Shown here: positions 51,693 to 59,578 of the stretch, piece after piece | Position numbering within the stretch: position 1 is the first letter of the stretch | Layout of the letters: the number at the start of each line of letters is the position of its first letter | Assembly: GCF_013407855.1 (NCBI RefSeq) | Contig: NZ_JACBZH010000001.1 | Coordinates: forward strand, 6,692,838 to 6,756,837 | Source: Actinopolymorpha rutila | Lineage (GTDB): Bacteria > Actinomycetota > Actinomycetes > Propionibacteriales > Actinopolymorphaceae | DNA: 64,000 bases | Reading direction: 5' to 3' | Position numbers and translations under genes: made by a program | The notes under the pieces: generated by a model | What the model was told of the DNA's origin: nothing | The model's database searches: none | The model's input: only the letters and a program-made list of their open reading frames with translations

Positions 51693-51911
51693 TCAGCGGC
51701 TCTCGGCTCCCCCGCGCTGTTCGGGGAGTACCCCGGCCAGCAGCGCTCGCACCTCGGACTCACGGTAACGCCGGTGTCCCCCAAGTGTCCGGATCGAGCT
51801 GAGCTTGCCTGCCTTAGCCCACCGGGTCACTGTCTTGGGGTCGACCCTGAACATGGCCGCGACCTCTGCCGGCGTCAGCAGAGACTCGGTCTCCGGCGTA
51901 CGTGTCGTCAT
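51693..51911 (-). CDS. bldC: BldC-family MerR-like DNA-binding protein
   Basis: 72 residues from ATG 51911 with GGAGGAGG upstream. LTPAEVAAMFRVDPKTVTRW then AKAGKLSSIRTLGGHRRYRE is the winged-HTH core that BldC shares with MerR proteins, without an effector domain. In Streptomyces, BldC binds DNA as head-to-tail oligomers and holds back sporulation genes. The next genes (conserved protein, vdh, DUF3073, purM, purF) match the Streptomyces order, supporting orthology. A U-tailed terminator lies downstream and a dyad upstream. Confidence 0.93.
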   Translation of the reverse strand: MTTRTPETESLLTPAEVAAMFRVDPKTVTRWAKAGKLSSIRTLGGHRRYRESEVRALLAGVLPEQRGGAESR

Positions 51912-51992
51912 GAGCGGCCTCCTCCACGAGAACCGGACATTCGTCCGTCCCGCACCCTCCATGGTGCATCGAATCCCTCATCGAGGACAGGG

Positions 51993-52010
51993 GCTTGTGT
52001 CAGGACAAGC
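51993..52010. promoter_or_regulatory. 18-bp inverted repeat upstream of bldC
   Basis: GCTTGT-GTCAGG-ACAAGC, about 80 bp upstream of the bldC ATG. It could be an operator or RNA hairpin in the leader. Other stretches of this spacer (51912-52151) hold no gene. Confidence 0.4.
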
Positions 52011-52151
52011 ACCACTTTAGTCACGCCGCGTTGTGCATCCCCCACGTGACGTAGTGGTCTCAGTCCACCCCTCTCCTCACGTGACTCACCGTAACCCGAA
52101 TCCGGTCGTTCCGCCCACTTTTCCCAGAATTTCCGGACCTGTTCCAGTGTT

Positions 52152-52982
52152 TCACGATGCGCGCTCTTTTTCGCGCATCTCCCACCACTGCTTCCGTAGG
52201 CGGTGGTAGATCGTTATCGCCTCCTCGTCGTCACCCTTCGCCACCGCCTGGAGGGCGGCGGCCACGTCACTGGCGGAGCGGTCCGCGGCCATCCGCTCCG
52301 AGCCCATCAGCCGCACGAGACCGCCGTAGTCCAGCTCCACCCAGCTGTGCGGGTGGAACGACTCGATCCAGCGGCCGAGCGTGCGAAGGGGCTCCAGCTC
52401 CCACTCGGGACGAGCCCGGGTCAGCAACCGGTGGGCCCGGCTGAGCCGGCGGCGCGCTTCCACCATGGGTGCGCGGTAGCGAAGCTCCACAGGATCCATC
52501 CCGATACTGCGGTCCTCATCACCAAAGATGACGAACCAAGCGAGCGGAACGTGCCATCGCGCGGTCAGGATGTGGGGCTCCGCGTCCGGCGGGCACATGT
52601 TCTCACTGAGCGCGTCGAAGTCGACACGGTCCAGTCCGCCCGCGGGCAGCAGGACCCGCAGCACGTGCTCAGGTAACGACATCATGAGATCACCAAGTGC
52701 CTGGCGGACCCGAAGGGCGGATTCGTCCGGACACAGCAGGAGGTTGCCCTCCACTTCCATGGCATAAGCGCGACGCGCCCGCGACACGGCACCAGGTGGC
52801 AGCATTGGTAACAACGCCGCGAGCGACTCCCGTTGCTCGGCTACGGCCAAAGACGACGTTTCCGGACGTTCGGGCACCCGGACCTGCGCTTCCCACGATG
52901 TCCGCTCCCGGGCCGGGAAGGCGGGCAGCGGCTCGTAAACCCGCAGGTAGCAGCAGTACGGCGTGACGACCGAAGTCCGCAT
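52152..52982 (-). CDS. Conserved actinobacterial protein next to bldC (SCO4090-like)
   Basis: 276 residues from ATG 52982. N-terminus TSVVTPYCCYLRVYEPLPAF, a helical middle (SLAALLPMLPPGAVSRARRA, VRQALGDLMMSLPEHVLRVL) and a C-terminal helix-rich part ending HRLRKQWWEMREKERAS. No signal, membrane helix or catalytic motif is seen. Its position between bldC and vdh matches the uncharacterised gene I recall in Streptomyces. Divergent from vdh over 134 bp. Function unknown. Confidence 0.82.
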   Translation of the reverse strand: MRTSVVTPYCCYLRVYEPLPAFPARERTSWEAQVRVPERPETSSLAVAEQRESLAALLPMLPPGAVSRARRAYAMEVEGNLLLCPDESALRVRQALGDLMMSLPEHVLRVLLPAGGLDRVDFDALSENMCPPDAEPHILTARWHVPLAWFVIFGDEDRSIGMDPVELRYRAPMVEARRRLSRAHRLLTRARPEWELEPLRTLGRWIESFHPHSWVELDYGGLVRLMGSERMAADRSASDVAAALQAVAKGDDEEAITIYHRLRKQWWEMREKERAS

Positions 52983-53116
52983 GCTCCCATCGTGCACCTC
53001 TCCGTTGGTTCGCGGCACCTGTCCAGTGAGATCCTGAGCAGCCGTTATCCGCTCTAAGGTGGAGCCGGACGCCCGCCCCACCCCCTGCGGGCACGCAGCA
53101 GCGAGGAGTCACCAAC

Positions 53117-54199
53117 GTGACGGAGTTCTTCGGCCGGCACCCCGGCCACGAGCAGCTGGTCTTCTGCGCCGACGAGACGAGCGGGCTGCAGGCGATCATC
53201 GCGATCTCCTCCACGGCTCTCGGACCGGCGCTCGGCGGCACCAGGTTCCACCCGTACCCCAGCGAGGACGCGGCCGTGGCCGACGCCCTCAACCTCTCCA
53301 CCGCGATGGCCTACAAGGCCGCGCTGGCCGGACTCGCTCTCGGCGGCGGTAAGGCCGTGATCATCGGGGACCCTGACAGGGACAAGACCGAGCCGCTCCT
53401 GCGGGCGTACGGCCGGTTCGTCGAGTCCCTCAACGGCCGGTACATCACCGCCTGCGACGTCGGGACGTACTCGCCCGACATGGACGTGATCGCCCAGGAG
53501 TCCCGCCACGTCACCGGCCGCACCGTCGAGCAGGGTGGTGCCGGCGACTCCTCCGTCCTCACCGCGTTCGGCGTCTTCCAGGGCATGCGCGCCTGCGCCG
53601 AGCACCGGTGGGGGACGCCGACGCTGCGCGGCCGCCGCGTGGGCATCGCCGGCGTCGGCAAGGTCGGCCGGCACCTGATCGACCACGTGCTCGCCGACGG
53701 AGGCGAGGCCGTGATCACCGACGTCAGCGAGGCCGCCGTGGAGCGGGTACGCCAGGAGCACCCCGAGGTCGACGTGGTGGTCGACACCATGGCGCTGGTC
53801 GAGGCCGACCTCGACGTCTACTCACCCTGTGCGCTCGGCGGCGCGCTGGACGACACCAGCGTGCCCCGGCTGCGGGCCGGCATCGTCTGCGGCGGCGCCA
53901 ACAACCAGCTCGCCCACCCCGGCATCGAGAAGCTTCTGCAGGACCGCGGAATTCTGTACGCGCCCGACTACCTCGTCAACGCGGGCGGCCTGATCCAGGT
54001 GGCCGACGAGCTGCACGGGTTCGACTTCGGGCGGGCCAAGGCCCGTGCCGCCCGGATCCTCGACACCACCCGGGAAGTCATGCAGGCGGCCGACGCGGAG
54101 GGCGTACCCCCCGTGGTCGCCGCCGACCGGCTGGCCGAACGCCGGATGGCCGACGCGGGCCGCGGTCGGCCACTGTGGCTGGGCGGACCGGCTCGCTGA
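53117..54199 (+). CDS. vdh: Valine (Leu/Phe-type) dehydrogenase
   Basis: 360 residues from GTG 53117 after GAGGAG. Catalytic lysines Lys67 (AMAYKAAL) and Lys79 (LGGGKAVI) match the amino-acid dehydrogenase family; DVGTYSPDMDVI is the conserved active-site segment and VGIAGVGKVGRHLIDHVLAD the NAD fold, with acidic VITD following. It oxidatively deaminates branched-chain amino acids to 2-oxo acids using NAD+, which in actinomycetes supplies precursors for branched fatty acids and polyketides. Position next to bldC supports the vdh name. A strong terminator follows. Confidence 0.93.
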   Translation: MTEFFGRHPGHEQLVFCADETSGLQAIIAISSTALGPALGGTRFHPYPSEDAAVADALNLSTAMAYKAALAGLALGGGKAVIIGDPDRDKTEPLLRAYGRFVESLNGRYITACDVGTYSPDMDVIAQESRHVTGRTVEQGGAGDSSVLTAFGVFQGMRACAEHRWGTPTLRGRRVGIAGVGKVGRHLIDHVLADGGEAVITDVSEAAVERVRQEHPEVDVVVDTMALVEADLDVYSPCALGGALDDTSVPRLRAGIVCGGANNQLAHPGIEKLLQDRGILYAPDYLVNAGGLIQVADELHGFDFGRAKARAARILDTTREVMQAADAEGVPPVVAADRLAERRMADAGRGRPLWLGGPAR

Positions 54200-54246
54200 C
54201 CGGCACGGGGTCGACCTGACCGCCCGCCGCCGCCAAAACCTGAACC

Positions 54247-54283
54247 GACCGCGGGCCCGGCCACTGTGGCCGGGCCCGCGGTC
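54247..54283 (+). terminator. 18-bp perfect hairpin terminator after vdh
   Basis: GACCGCGGGCCCGGCCAC pairs with GTGGCCGGGCCCGCGGTC around a single central T (effective loop of a few bases), 47 bp after the vdh stop. Very GC-rich, no U-tail. Confidence 0.8.
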
Positions 54284-54315
54284 GTGTCGTCGGCGCTTCG
54301 CGGTGTTCTCTGCGC

Positions 54316-54381
54316 CGTGTTCCGGGCGTGTCCCGGGCGTGTCCCGGGCGTGTCCCGGGCGTGTTCCGGGCGTGTTCCGGG
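54316..54381. repeat. Six copies of an 11-bp tandem repeat
   Basis: CGTGTYCCGGG repeats six times at 11-bp spacing between the vdh terminator and the stop of the ThuA gene. The period is near one turn of DNA, so any protein bound to successive units would lie on one face. Confidence 0.95.
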
Positions 54382-54389
54382 GGGACCGG

Positions 54390-55067
54390 TCAGGAGCGGC
54401 CGGCGACCCAGCGGGCGGCGTTGCGGATGATGTGGCGTACGTCGTCCCGGTAGTACGTGGGGTTCTCCTCGTGGCCCGGCCGGAAGTAGAACACCCGCCC
54501 GTTGCCGACGGTGTACGCACACCCGGACCGGAACTCGTGCCCGCCCGGGAACGTCGAGTGGAACACCACCGTGTCCGGCTTGCCGCAGCCGAACTCCTCG
54601 TCGTACATCTCCTCGTCGTCGATGGCGAAGTCGGTCACGCCCGCGGCGATCGGGTGCTCCGGAGCCAGCACCTTGATCGACTCCGGGCCCGCGTCGTGCT
54701 TCACGCCGCCGATCCGGCCGTCGTCACCGATCAGCCGGGTGAACGGCTTGGCCATGTGCGAGGAGTGCAGGGCGAGGAAGCCCATCCCGCGTTCCTTGAC
54801 GTGCCGTTCGATCCGGTCGACGGTCTCGTCGCTGACGTTGCGGTGCAGCATGTGCCCCCACCACGCCAGTACGTCGGTCTGCGCGAGCACCTCCTCGGGC
54901 ACGCCCTGACCGGGGTCGACGAGCTCGGCCGTGCTCACCTGGAACCCCTGGTCCTTGTCCTGGCGCAGGCCGTCGGCGACCGCGCCGTTGATGTCGTGCG
55001 GGTACCACTCCTTGGGTGCGGTGTGCTCGGACCAGACGAGGACGCGGATCTTTCCCTGCTCGCTCAC
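54390..55067 (-). CDS. ThuA-domain (trehalose-utilisation/class I amidotransferase-like) protein
   Basis: 225 residues from GTG 55067, with AGGAGG upstream. IRVLVWSEHTAPKEWYPHDI opens the fold, DVLAWWGHMLHRNVSDETVD follows, GFLALHSSHMAKPFTRLIG holds the family's Ser/His site, and GNGRVFYFRPGHEENPTYY closes. ThuA proteins take part in sugar (trehalose, glucose derivative) catabolism, often with a sugar dehydrogenase. The gene downstream of a uronate-dehydrogenase-like gene (150 bp upstream of it) is consistent with that. Confidence 0.93.
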   Translation of the reverse strand: MSEQGKIRVLVWSEHTAPKEWYPHDINGAVADGLRQDKDQGFQVSTAELVDPGQGVPEEVLAQTDVLAWWGHMLHRNVSDETVDRIERHVKERGMGFLALHSSHMAKPFTRLIGDDGRIGGVKHDAGPESIKVLAPEHPIAAGVTDFAIDDEEMYDEEFGCGKPDTVVFHSTFPGGHEFRSGCAYTVGNGRVFYFRPGHEENPTYYRDDVRHIIRNAARWVAGRS

Positions 55068-55214
55068 GTTTCCTCCTACGAGAGGTGGCCGGCGGATGGA
55101 GTTCGCCGGCCGGCGGAACCGCGAGGACGTAACGCCGAGACGCCGGTGTGTCGGCTACGGGCCTCACGGGGATCTGGTGGTGCGACGTATGCGGTTCGGA
55201 CGGGCTCCGGGCGG

Positions 55215-56042
55215 CTAGGGCAGCGGGCCGACCGCGCACAGGCCGCGCTCCTCGTCGGGGTTCACCGAGTCGGCGAACGCCTCGGAGTCCAGGGCCGGCG
55301 TGTAGCCGAGGTCGGCGGTGGCGTTGTCGGTGTCCCACTCGCGGCGGGTGTTGGCGGAGATCCCGTGGTAGACGCCGAACGGCACCTTGGCGGCGTCCGC
55401 CTCGACCGCGCCGACCACCAGTGCCCGCAGGTCCTCCGGCCCGATCCAGGACGGCAGCCCGCCGACCGAGCCCGGCCGGGGCTGGACGCCCCCGAACCGC
55501 AGGCACACGACCGACAGGTCCGTGCGGTAGGCGTACGTACGCCCGATCGCCTCGGTGAACGCCTTGCTCGCGCCGTACAGGCAGCACGGCGACGGCGGCC
55601 ACGCCGGGTCGATCGGTACCTCGCCCCGCCGGACGTAGGCGCCCATCGCGTGCACCGAGCTGGCCAGCACCACCCGGCGCACCCCCGCCGCCAGCGCCGA
55701 CTCCAGGACGGAGGCCACCACGTCGAAGTTCGGGCCGCGCAGGTCCGCCCAGGACGCCTGCGGGCTGGGGTCGGCGGCCAGGTGCACGACGGTGTCCATG
55801 CCGGCGACGGCGGCGGCCACGAAGTCCGGATCGGCCAGGTCGCCGGGACGGACTTCCGCCGAGCCCGGGTCGGCGGGCGCCGCTTCCGTGCTGACCGGTG
55901 CCGTACCGGCGGAGTCTGCCGGGATCGAGCCGGCTCTGTCGGGCCGGTCGGTCAGCCGGAGCGAGTAGCCGGCGAGGCCGGGTAGCAGGAGCCGGGACAC
56001 GTTGCCTGCCGCTCCGGTGAGCAGCACCCTGCGCTGGGTCAT
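55215..56042 (-). CDS. NAD-dependent epimerase/dehydratase, uronate-dehydrogenase-like
   Basis: 275 residues from ATG 56042. The Rossmann loop is LLTGAAGNVSRLLLPGL (about 7-23). DLADPDFVAAAVAGMDTVVH is the conserved strand; ASSVHAMGAYVRRGEVPID and LYGASKAFTEAIGRTYA provide the catalytic Ser and Tyr-x-x-x-Lys. VVCLRFGGVQPRPGS and PFGVYHGISANTRREW match uronate dehydrogenase (Udh) rather than UDP-sugar epimerases. It should oxidise a sugar or uronic acid with NAD+. A Ser/Ala/Pro-rich insert (about 40-62) is unusual. Probably in one transcription unit with ThuA. Confidence 0.83.
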   Translation of the reverse strand: MTQRRVLLTGAAGNVSRLLLPGLAGYSLRLTDRPDRAGSIPADSAGTAPVSTEAAPADPGSAEVRPGDLADPDFVAAAVAGMDTVVHLAADPSPQASWADLRGPNFDVVASVLESALAAGVRRVVLASSVHAMGAYVRRGEVPIDPAWPPSPCCLYGASKAFTEAIGRTYAYRTDLSVVCLRFGGVQPRPGSVGGLPSWIGPEDLRALVVGAVEADAAKVPFGVYHGISANTRREWDTDNATADLGYTPALDSEAFADSVNPDEERGLCAVGPLP

Positions 56043-56641
56043 CCGCTGGTCGCCCGTCCCGTCCGGTGTCGTGGGGTCATCGGCTTCGTCGGCCACGGCG
56101 GCGCCTGGCGCCGCTGTCCGACGGTCCACCTCTATCGCACCATGCCGGGAGGGTTCGGTGCGATTCCGGCAGCCGGACCTGCGTGCCCGATCCCGGACTC
56201 GGTCGCCCGCAGCGGCTCGCCGAGAGCTCGCGGCAGCCTCTCGACAGCTACGGGCCTGCCCGAAACCGGACAGGCCCGCCCTGGCCGGGCCAGGGCACAT
56301 GCGAATGCCGGGCGCCTGGGCGTCCGGCCCACGATCACGCCCCGGGACCCGCTCAGGACCTGCTCAGGACCGCTCCAGGGGCCTGCTCCGCCCCTGTTCG
56401 GGGTCGGAGGTGGTCGGGGGCAGGGCCGGCGCCGGGCCGGGCGCGACGTACGGAATCTCCTGGTTCGGACAGCTGCCCGCCGGGCCGTCGCCGGGCGACG
56501 AGGGATGATCCGGACCCACCCCAGGTGCACGATCCGGGCACGTGCCGGTACCGTTGACCCACGAGCAGATGAGACCGTGAGCCCGAGGGCACACGTCCGT
56601 GACGTGTTGCCCCGGTTTATGTTGTGCGAGGGGGTCGACCC
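56043..56641. other. 600-bp spacer without a convincing gene
   Basis: Between the Udh-like gene and DUF3073. It contains hairpins such as GCCCTGGCCGGGCCAGGGC near 56280 and CAGGGGC/GCCCCTG near 56375, and presumably promoters for both genes. Reading frames here have Arg/Pro/Ser-rich shadow composition. Confidence 0.5.
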
Positions 56642-56848
56642 ATGGGGCGCGGCCGTGCTAAGGCCAAGCAGACGAAGGTCGCCCGGGAGCTGAAGTACCG
56701 CACCCACGACACCGACCTCGAAGCGCTGCAGCGAGAGCTGTCGAGTCGTGAGGACGCGAACGGCAACGTTCGTGGCGAGCAGGACGACCCCGACGAGCCA
56801 GACGAAGACGGGGCCGACGAGGACCATCGCATCGCACGTCGCCGCTGA
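56642..56848 (+). CDS. DUF3073-family small protein
   Basis: 68 residues from ATG 56642 with GAGGGGG upstream. MGRGRAKAKQTKVARELKYR is the conserved start of this actinobacterial family, followed by an Asp/Glu-rich acidic tail (DDPDEPDEDGADEDH). The family is found beside purM throughout actinomycetes; its function is not known. Convergent with purM, with a 21-base gap. Confidence 0.93.
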   Translation: MGRGRAKAKQTKVARELKYRTHDTDLEALQRELSSREDANGNVRGEQDDPDEPDEDGADEDHRIARRR

Positions 56849-56869
56849 ACACGGTCGACATCATCGCGG

Positions 56870-57961
56870 TCAGCTCCGTCCATAGCTGCCCGTGAGATGC
56901 GCTGAACCCTCGCCTGCGAGCACTCTCCCGGCGATCCACGCGTGGATGCCGCGGTTGGCAAGAACGCCGACCGCGGCATCGGCGTCGTTCGCGTTCACCA
57001 GGGCGACCATGCCCACACCCATGTTGAGCGTCCGCTCGAGTTCGGACTGCTCGACCTGGCCCCACTCCCCGACCAGGGTGCAGATCCGCGGCGGAGTCCA
57101 CGTCGACCGGTCCATCTCGACGTCCATTCCCCTCATACCCGACGGCAGCACCCGGGCGACGTTCGCCGCCAGCCCGCCGCCGGTGATGTGCGACATCGCG
57201 TGTACGTCGACCTCGCGGTTGAGCGCCAGGCAGTCCTTGGCGTAGACGCGGGTCGGCTCCAGCAGTTCCTCCCCGAGCGTGCGACCCAGGTCGTCGACGT
57301 GCTCGGCCAGGTCACGGCCGGTCGTCGCGAGTACGTGCCGGACCAGCGAGTAGCCGTTGGAGTGCAGTCCGGACGAGGCCATCGCCACCACCACGTCGCC
57401 GGGGCGTACGCGGTCCGGGCCGAGCAGTTCGTCGGCCTCCACCACCCCGGTGGTCGCGCCGGCCACGTCGTACTCCCCCGGCGACAGCAGCCCCGGGTGC
57501 TCGGCGGTCTCCCCGCCCACCAGGGCGCAGCCGGCGTGCACGCAGGCCTCGGCGATGCCCTTGACGATGGCCGCGATGCGTTCGGGTACGACCTTTCCGC
57601 AGGCGATGTAGTCGGTCAGGAACAGCGGCTCGGCACCACACACCACCAGGTCGTCGACCAGCATGCCCACCAGGTCGAAGCCGATCGTGTCGTGCTTGTC
57701 CAGAGCCTGGGCGATCGCGACCTTCGTACCCACCCCGTCGGTGGAGGTCGCCAGCAGCGGTCGCCGGTAGTCGCGCAGCGCCGAGGCGTCGAACAGCCCG
57801 GCGAAGCCGCCGACGCCGCCGACCACCTCGGGTCGCCGGGTCTTCTCCACCCAGGCGCGCATCAGGCTGACGGCCCGGTCACCGGCCTCGATGTCGACAC
57901 CGGCCGCGGCGTAGGACGCCCCCGACTTCTGCCCGCTGCTGGGTTCGGCGGACTGGGTCAC
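56870..57961 (-). CDS. purM: Phosphoribosylformylglycinamidine cyclo-ligase (AIR synthetase)
   Basis: 363 residues from GTG 57961. SYAAAGVDIEAGDRAVSLMR is the conserved start. DGVGTKVAIAQALDKHDTIG forms the ATP-binding strand, CALVGGETAEHPGLLSPGEY the active-site loop, and HAMSHITGGGLAANVARVLP the C-domain signature. It closes the imidazole ring of FGAM to AIR in purine synthesis. It follows purF (57-base gap, same strand), so they form an operon with purF first. Confidence 0.97.
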   Translation of the reverse strand: MTQSAEPSSGQKSGASYAAAGVDIEAGDRAVSLMRAWVEKTRRPEVVGGVGGFAGLFDASALRDYRRPLLATSTDGVGTKVAIAQALDKHDTIGFDLVGMLVDDLVVCGAEPLFLTDYIACGKVVPERIAAIVKGIAEACVHAGCALVGGETAEHPGLLSPGEYDVAGATTGVVEADELLGPDRVRPGDVVVAMASSGLHSNGYSLVRHVLATTGRDLAEHVDDLGRTLGEELLEPTRVYAKDCLALNREVDVHAMSHITGGGLAANVARVLPSGMRGMDVEMDRSTWTPPRICTLVGEWGQVEQSELERTLNMGVGMVALVNANDADAAVGVLANRGIHAWIAGRVLAGEGSAHLTGSYGRS

Positions 57962-58017
57962 TGCTCGGTCCTTTCGTCGGGTGCGGCTCACGTACGGACG
58001 TGGGCGTACGGCTCGCG

Positions 58018-59508
58018 TCAGTTACCCGCGGCCGGGCCCACGACCTCGAGCTGGAACTTTCCGTGCCGGCTGGCGGCCTCGGGGATCGGCACCGGGTAGC
58101 TGCCGTCGAAACAGGCCCGGCACAACCGGTCGGCGGGAACGCTGCTCGCCTCGGTCAGCGACTCCAGCGAGATGAAGCCGATGGAGTCCGCGCCGATCGA
58201 GGCGCAGATCTCGTCCACGGTCTGCTCGGCCGCGATCAGCTCCTTGGGGGAGGCGAAGTCGATGCCGTAGAAACAGGGCCACTTCACCGGCGGGCTGGCG
58301 ATCCGCACGTGCACCTCGCTGGCGCCGGCGTCACGGAGCATCCGCACCAGTGCGCGCTGGGTGTTGCCGCGGACGATCGAGTCGTCCACCATCACCAGGC
58401 GCTTGCCCTCGATCACCTCGCGCAGCGGGTTGTACTTGAGCCGGATGCCGAGCTGGCGCAGGGTCTGGCTGGGCTGGATGAAGGTGCGGCCGACGTAGCT
58501 GTTCTTGACCAGGCCGTGGCCGTACGGGATGCCGCTCTCCTCGGCGTACCCGATGGCGCCCGGCGTCGCCGACTCCGGCACCGGGATCACCAGGTCGGCC
58601 TCGACCGGGAAGTCGCGGGCCAGCCGGCGCCCGACCTCGACCCGGGTCTCGTGCACCGAGCGCCCGGAGATCCGAGTGTCGGGGCGGGAGAGGTAGACGA
58701 ACTCGAACAGGCAGCCCTTGGGCTCGGCGGACGCGAACCGCCGGCTGCGTACTCCCTCGCCGTCCAGCGCGACCAGTTCGCCCGGCTCCACCTCGCGGAC
58801 GAACGCAGCACCCACGATGTCCAGGGCGGCGTTCTCGCTGGCCACCACCCAGCCGGCGCCGAGCCGGCCGATCACCAGCGGGCGGATGCCCTGCGGGTCG
58901 CGGGCTGCGTACAGCGTGTCCTCGTCCATGAACACCAGCGAGAAGGCGCCCCGCAGCTCCGCGCACACCGCCTGCGCCGCGTCCAGCAGCGGCCGGTCGG
59001 GGTAGGTGGCGAGCAGCCGGGTGATCAGGCCGGTGTCGTTGGTCGAGCTCCGGTCACCGGGCGACTCGGCGAGATCGGTCTCGGCCGCGCGTTTCGCGGC
59101 GAGTTCGACCAGGTCGGCGCTGTTGGTGAGGTTTCCGTTGTGAGCCAGAGCCAGCCCACCGGCACTCGTCGACCGGAAGGTCGGCTGGGCGTTGGCCCAC
59201 ACGCTCGCACCGGTCGTGGAGTAGCGGCAGTGGCCGACCGCGAGGTGCCCGACGAGCGACTCGAGGATCGCCTCGTCGAACACCTGGGAGACCAGGCCCA
59301 TGTCCTTGTAGACGAGCACCTGCTGCCCGTTGCTGACCGCGATGCCCGCTGATTCCTGGCCGCGGTGCTGCAGGGCGTAGAGCCCGAAATAGGTAAGCTT
59401 CGCGACCTCCTCCCCAGGCGCCCAGACTCCGAAGACGCCACAAGCGTCCTTTGGGCCTTTGTCGTCGGGATGAAGGTCGAATGAGAGCAGTCCGTCGCCG
59501 CCCGGCAC
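58018..59508 (-). CDS. purF: Amidophosphoribosyltransferase
   Basis: 496 residues from GTG 59508. The glutaminase nucleophile is Cys23 (DACGVFGVW), so a 22-residue propeptide must be removed. GHCRYSTTGAS and LAHNGNLTNSADLV are glutaminase motifs. VMVDDSIVRGNTQRALVRML is the PRPP-binding loop. Cysteines in PKGCLFEFVY, KWPCFYGIDF and RLCRACFDGSY are the expected 4Fe-4S ligands. It makes phosphoribosylamine, the first purine step. The N-terminal start is uncertain by a few codons; upstream sequence is not coding. Confidence 0.97.
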   Translation of the reverse strand: MPGGDGLLSFDLHPDDKGPKDACGVFGVWAPGEEVAKLTYFGLYALQHRGQESAGIAVSNGQQVLVYKDMGLVSQVFDEAILESLVGHLAVGHCRYSTTGASVWANAQPTFRSTSAGGLALAHNGNLTNSADLVELAAKRAAETDLAESPGDRSSTNDTGLITRLLATYPDRPLLDAAQAVCAELRGAFSLVFMDEDTLYAARDPQGIRPLVIGRLGAGWVVASENAALDIVGAAFVREVEPGELVALDGEGVRSRRFASAEPKGCLFEFVYLSRPDTRISGRSVHETRVEVGRRLARDFPVEADLVIPVPESATPGAIGYAEESGIPYGHGLVKNSYVGRTFIQPSQTLRQLGIRLKYNPLREVIEGKRLVMVDDSIVRGNTQRALVRMLRDAGASEVHVRIASPPVKWPCFYGIDFASPKELIAAEQTVDEICASIGADSIGFISLESLTEASSVPADRLCRACFDGSYPVPIPEAASRHGKFQLEVVGPAAGN

Positions 59509-59578
59509 GGTTCGAGTGTAACCAGACGTCCTGGGCAGCCCGTGCGGGGCGTACGCCAGACCGCCATAACCTGGGCGG

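Noticed and set aside
54316..54381. Six tandem 11-bp units considered as a CRISPR array
   Set aside because: Units are head to tail without spacers and far shorter than CRISPR repeats.
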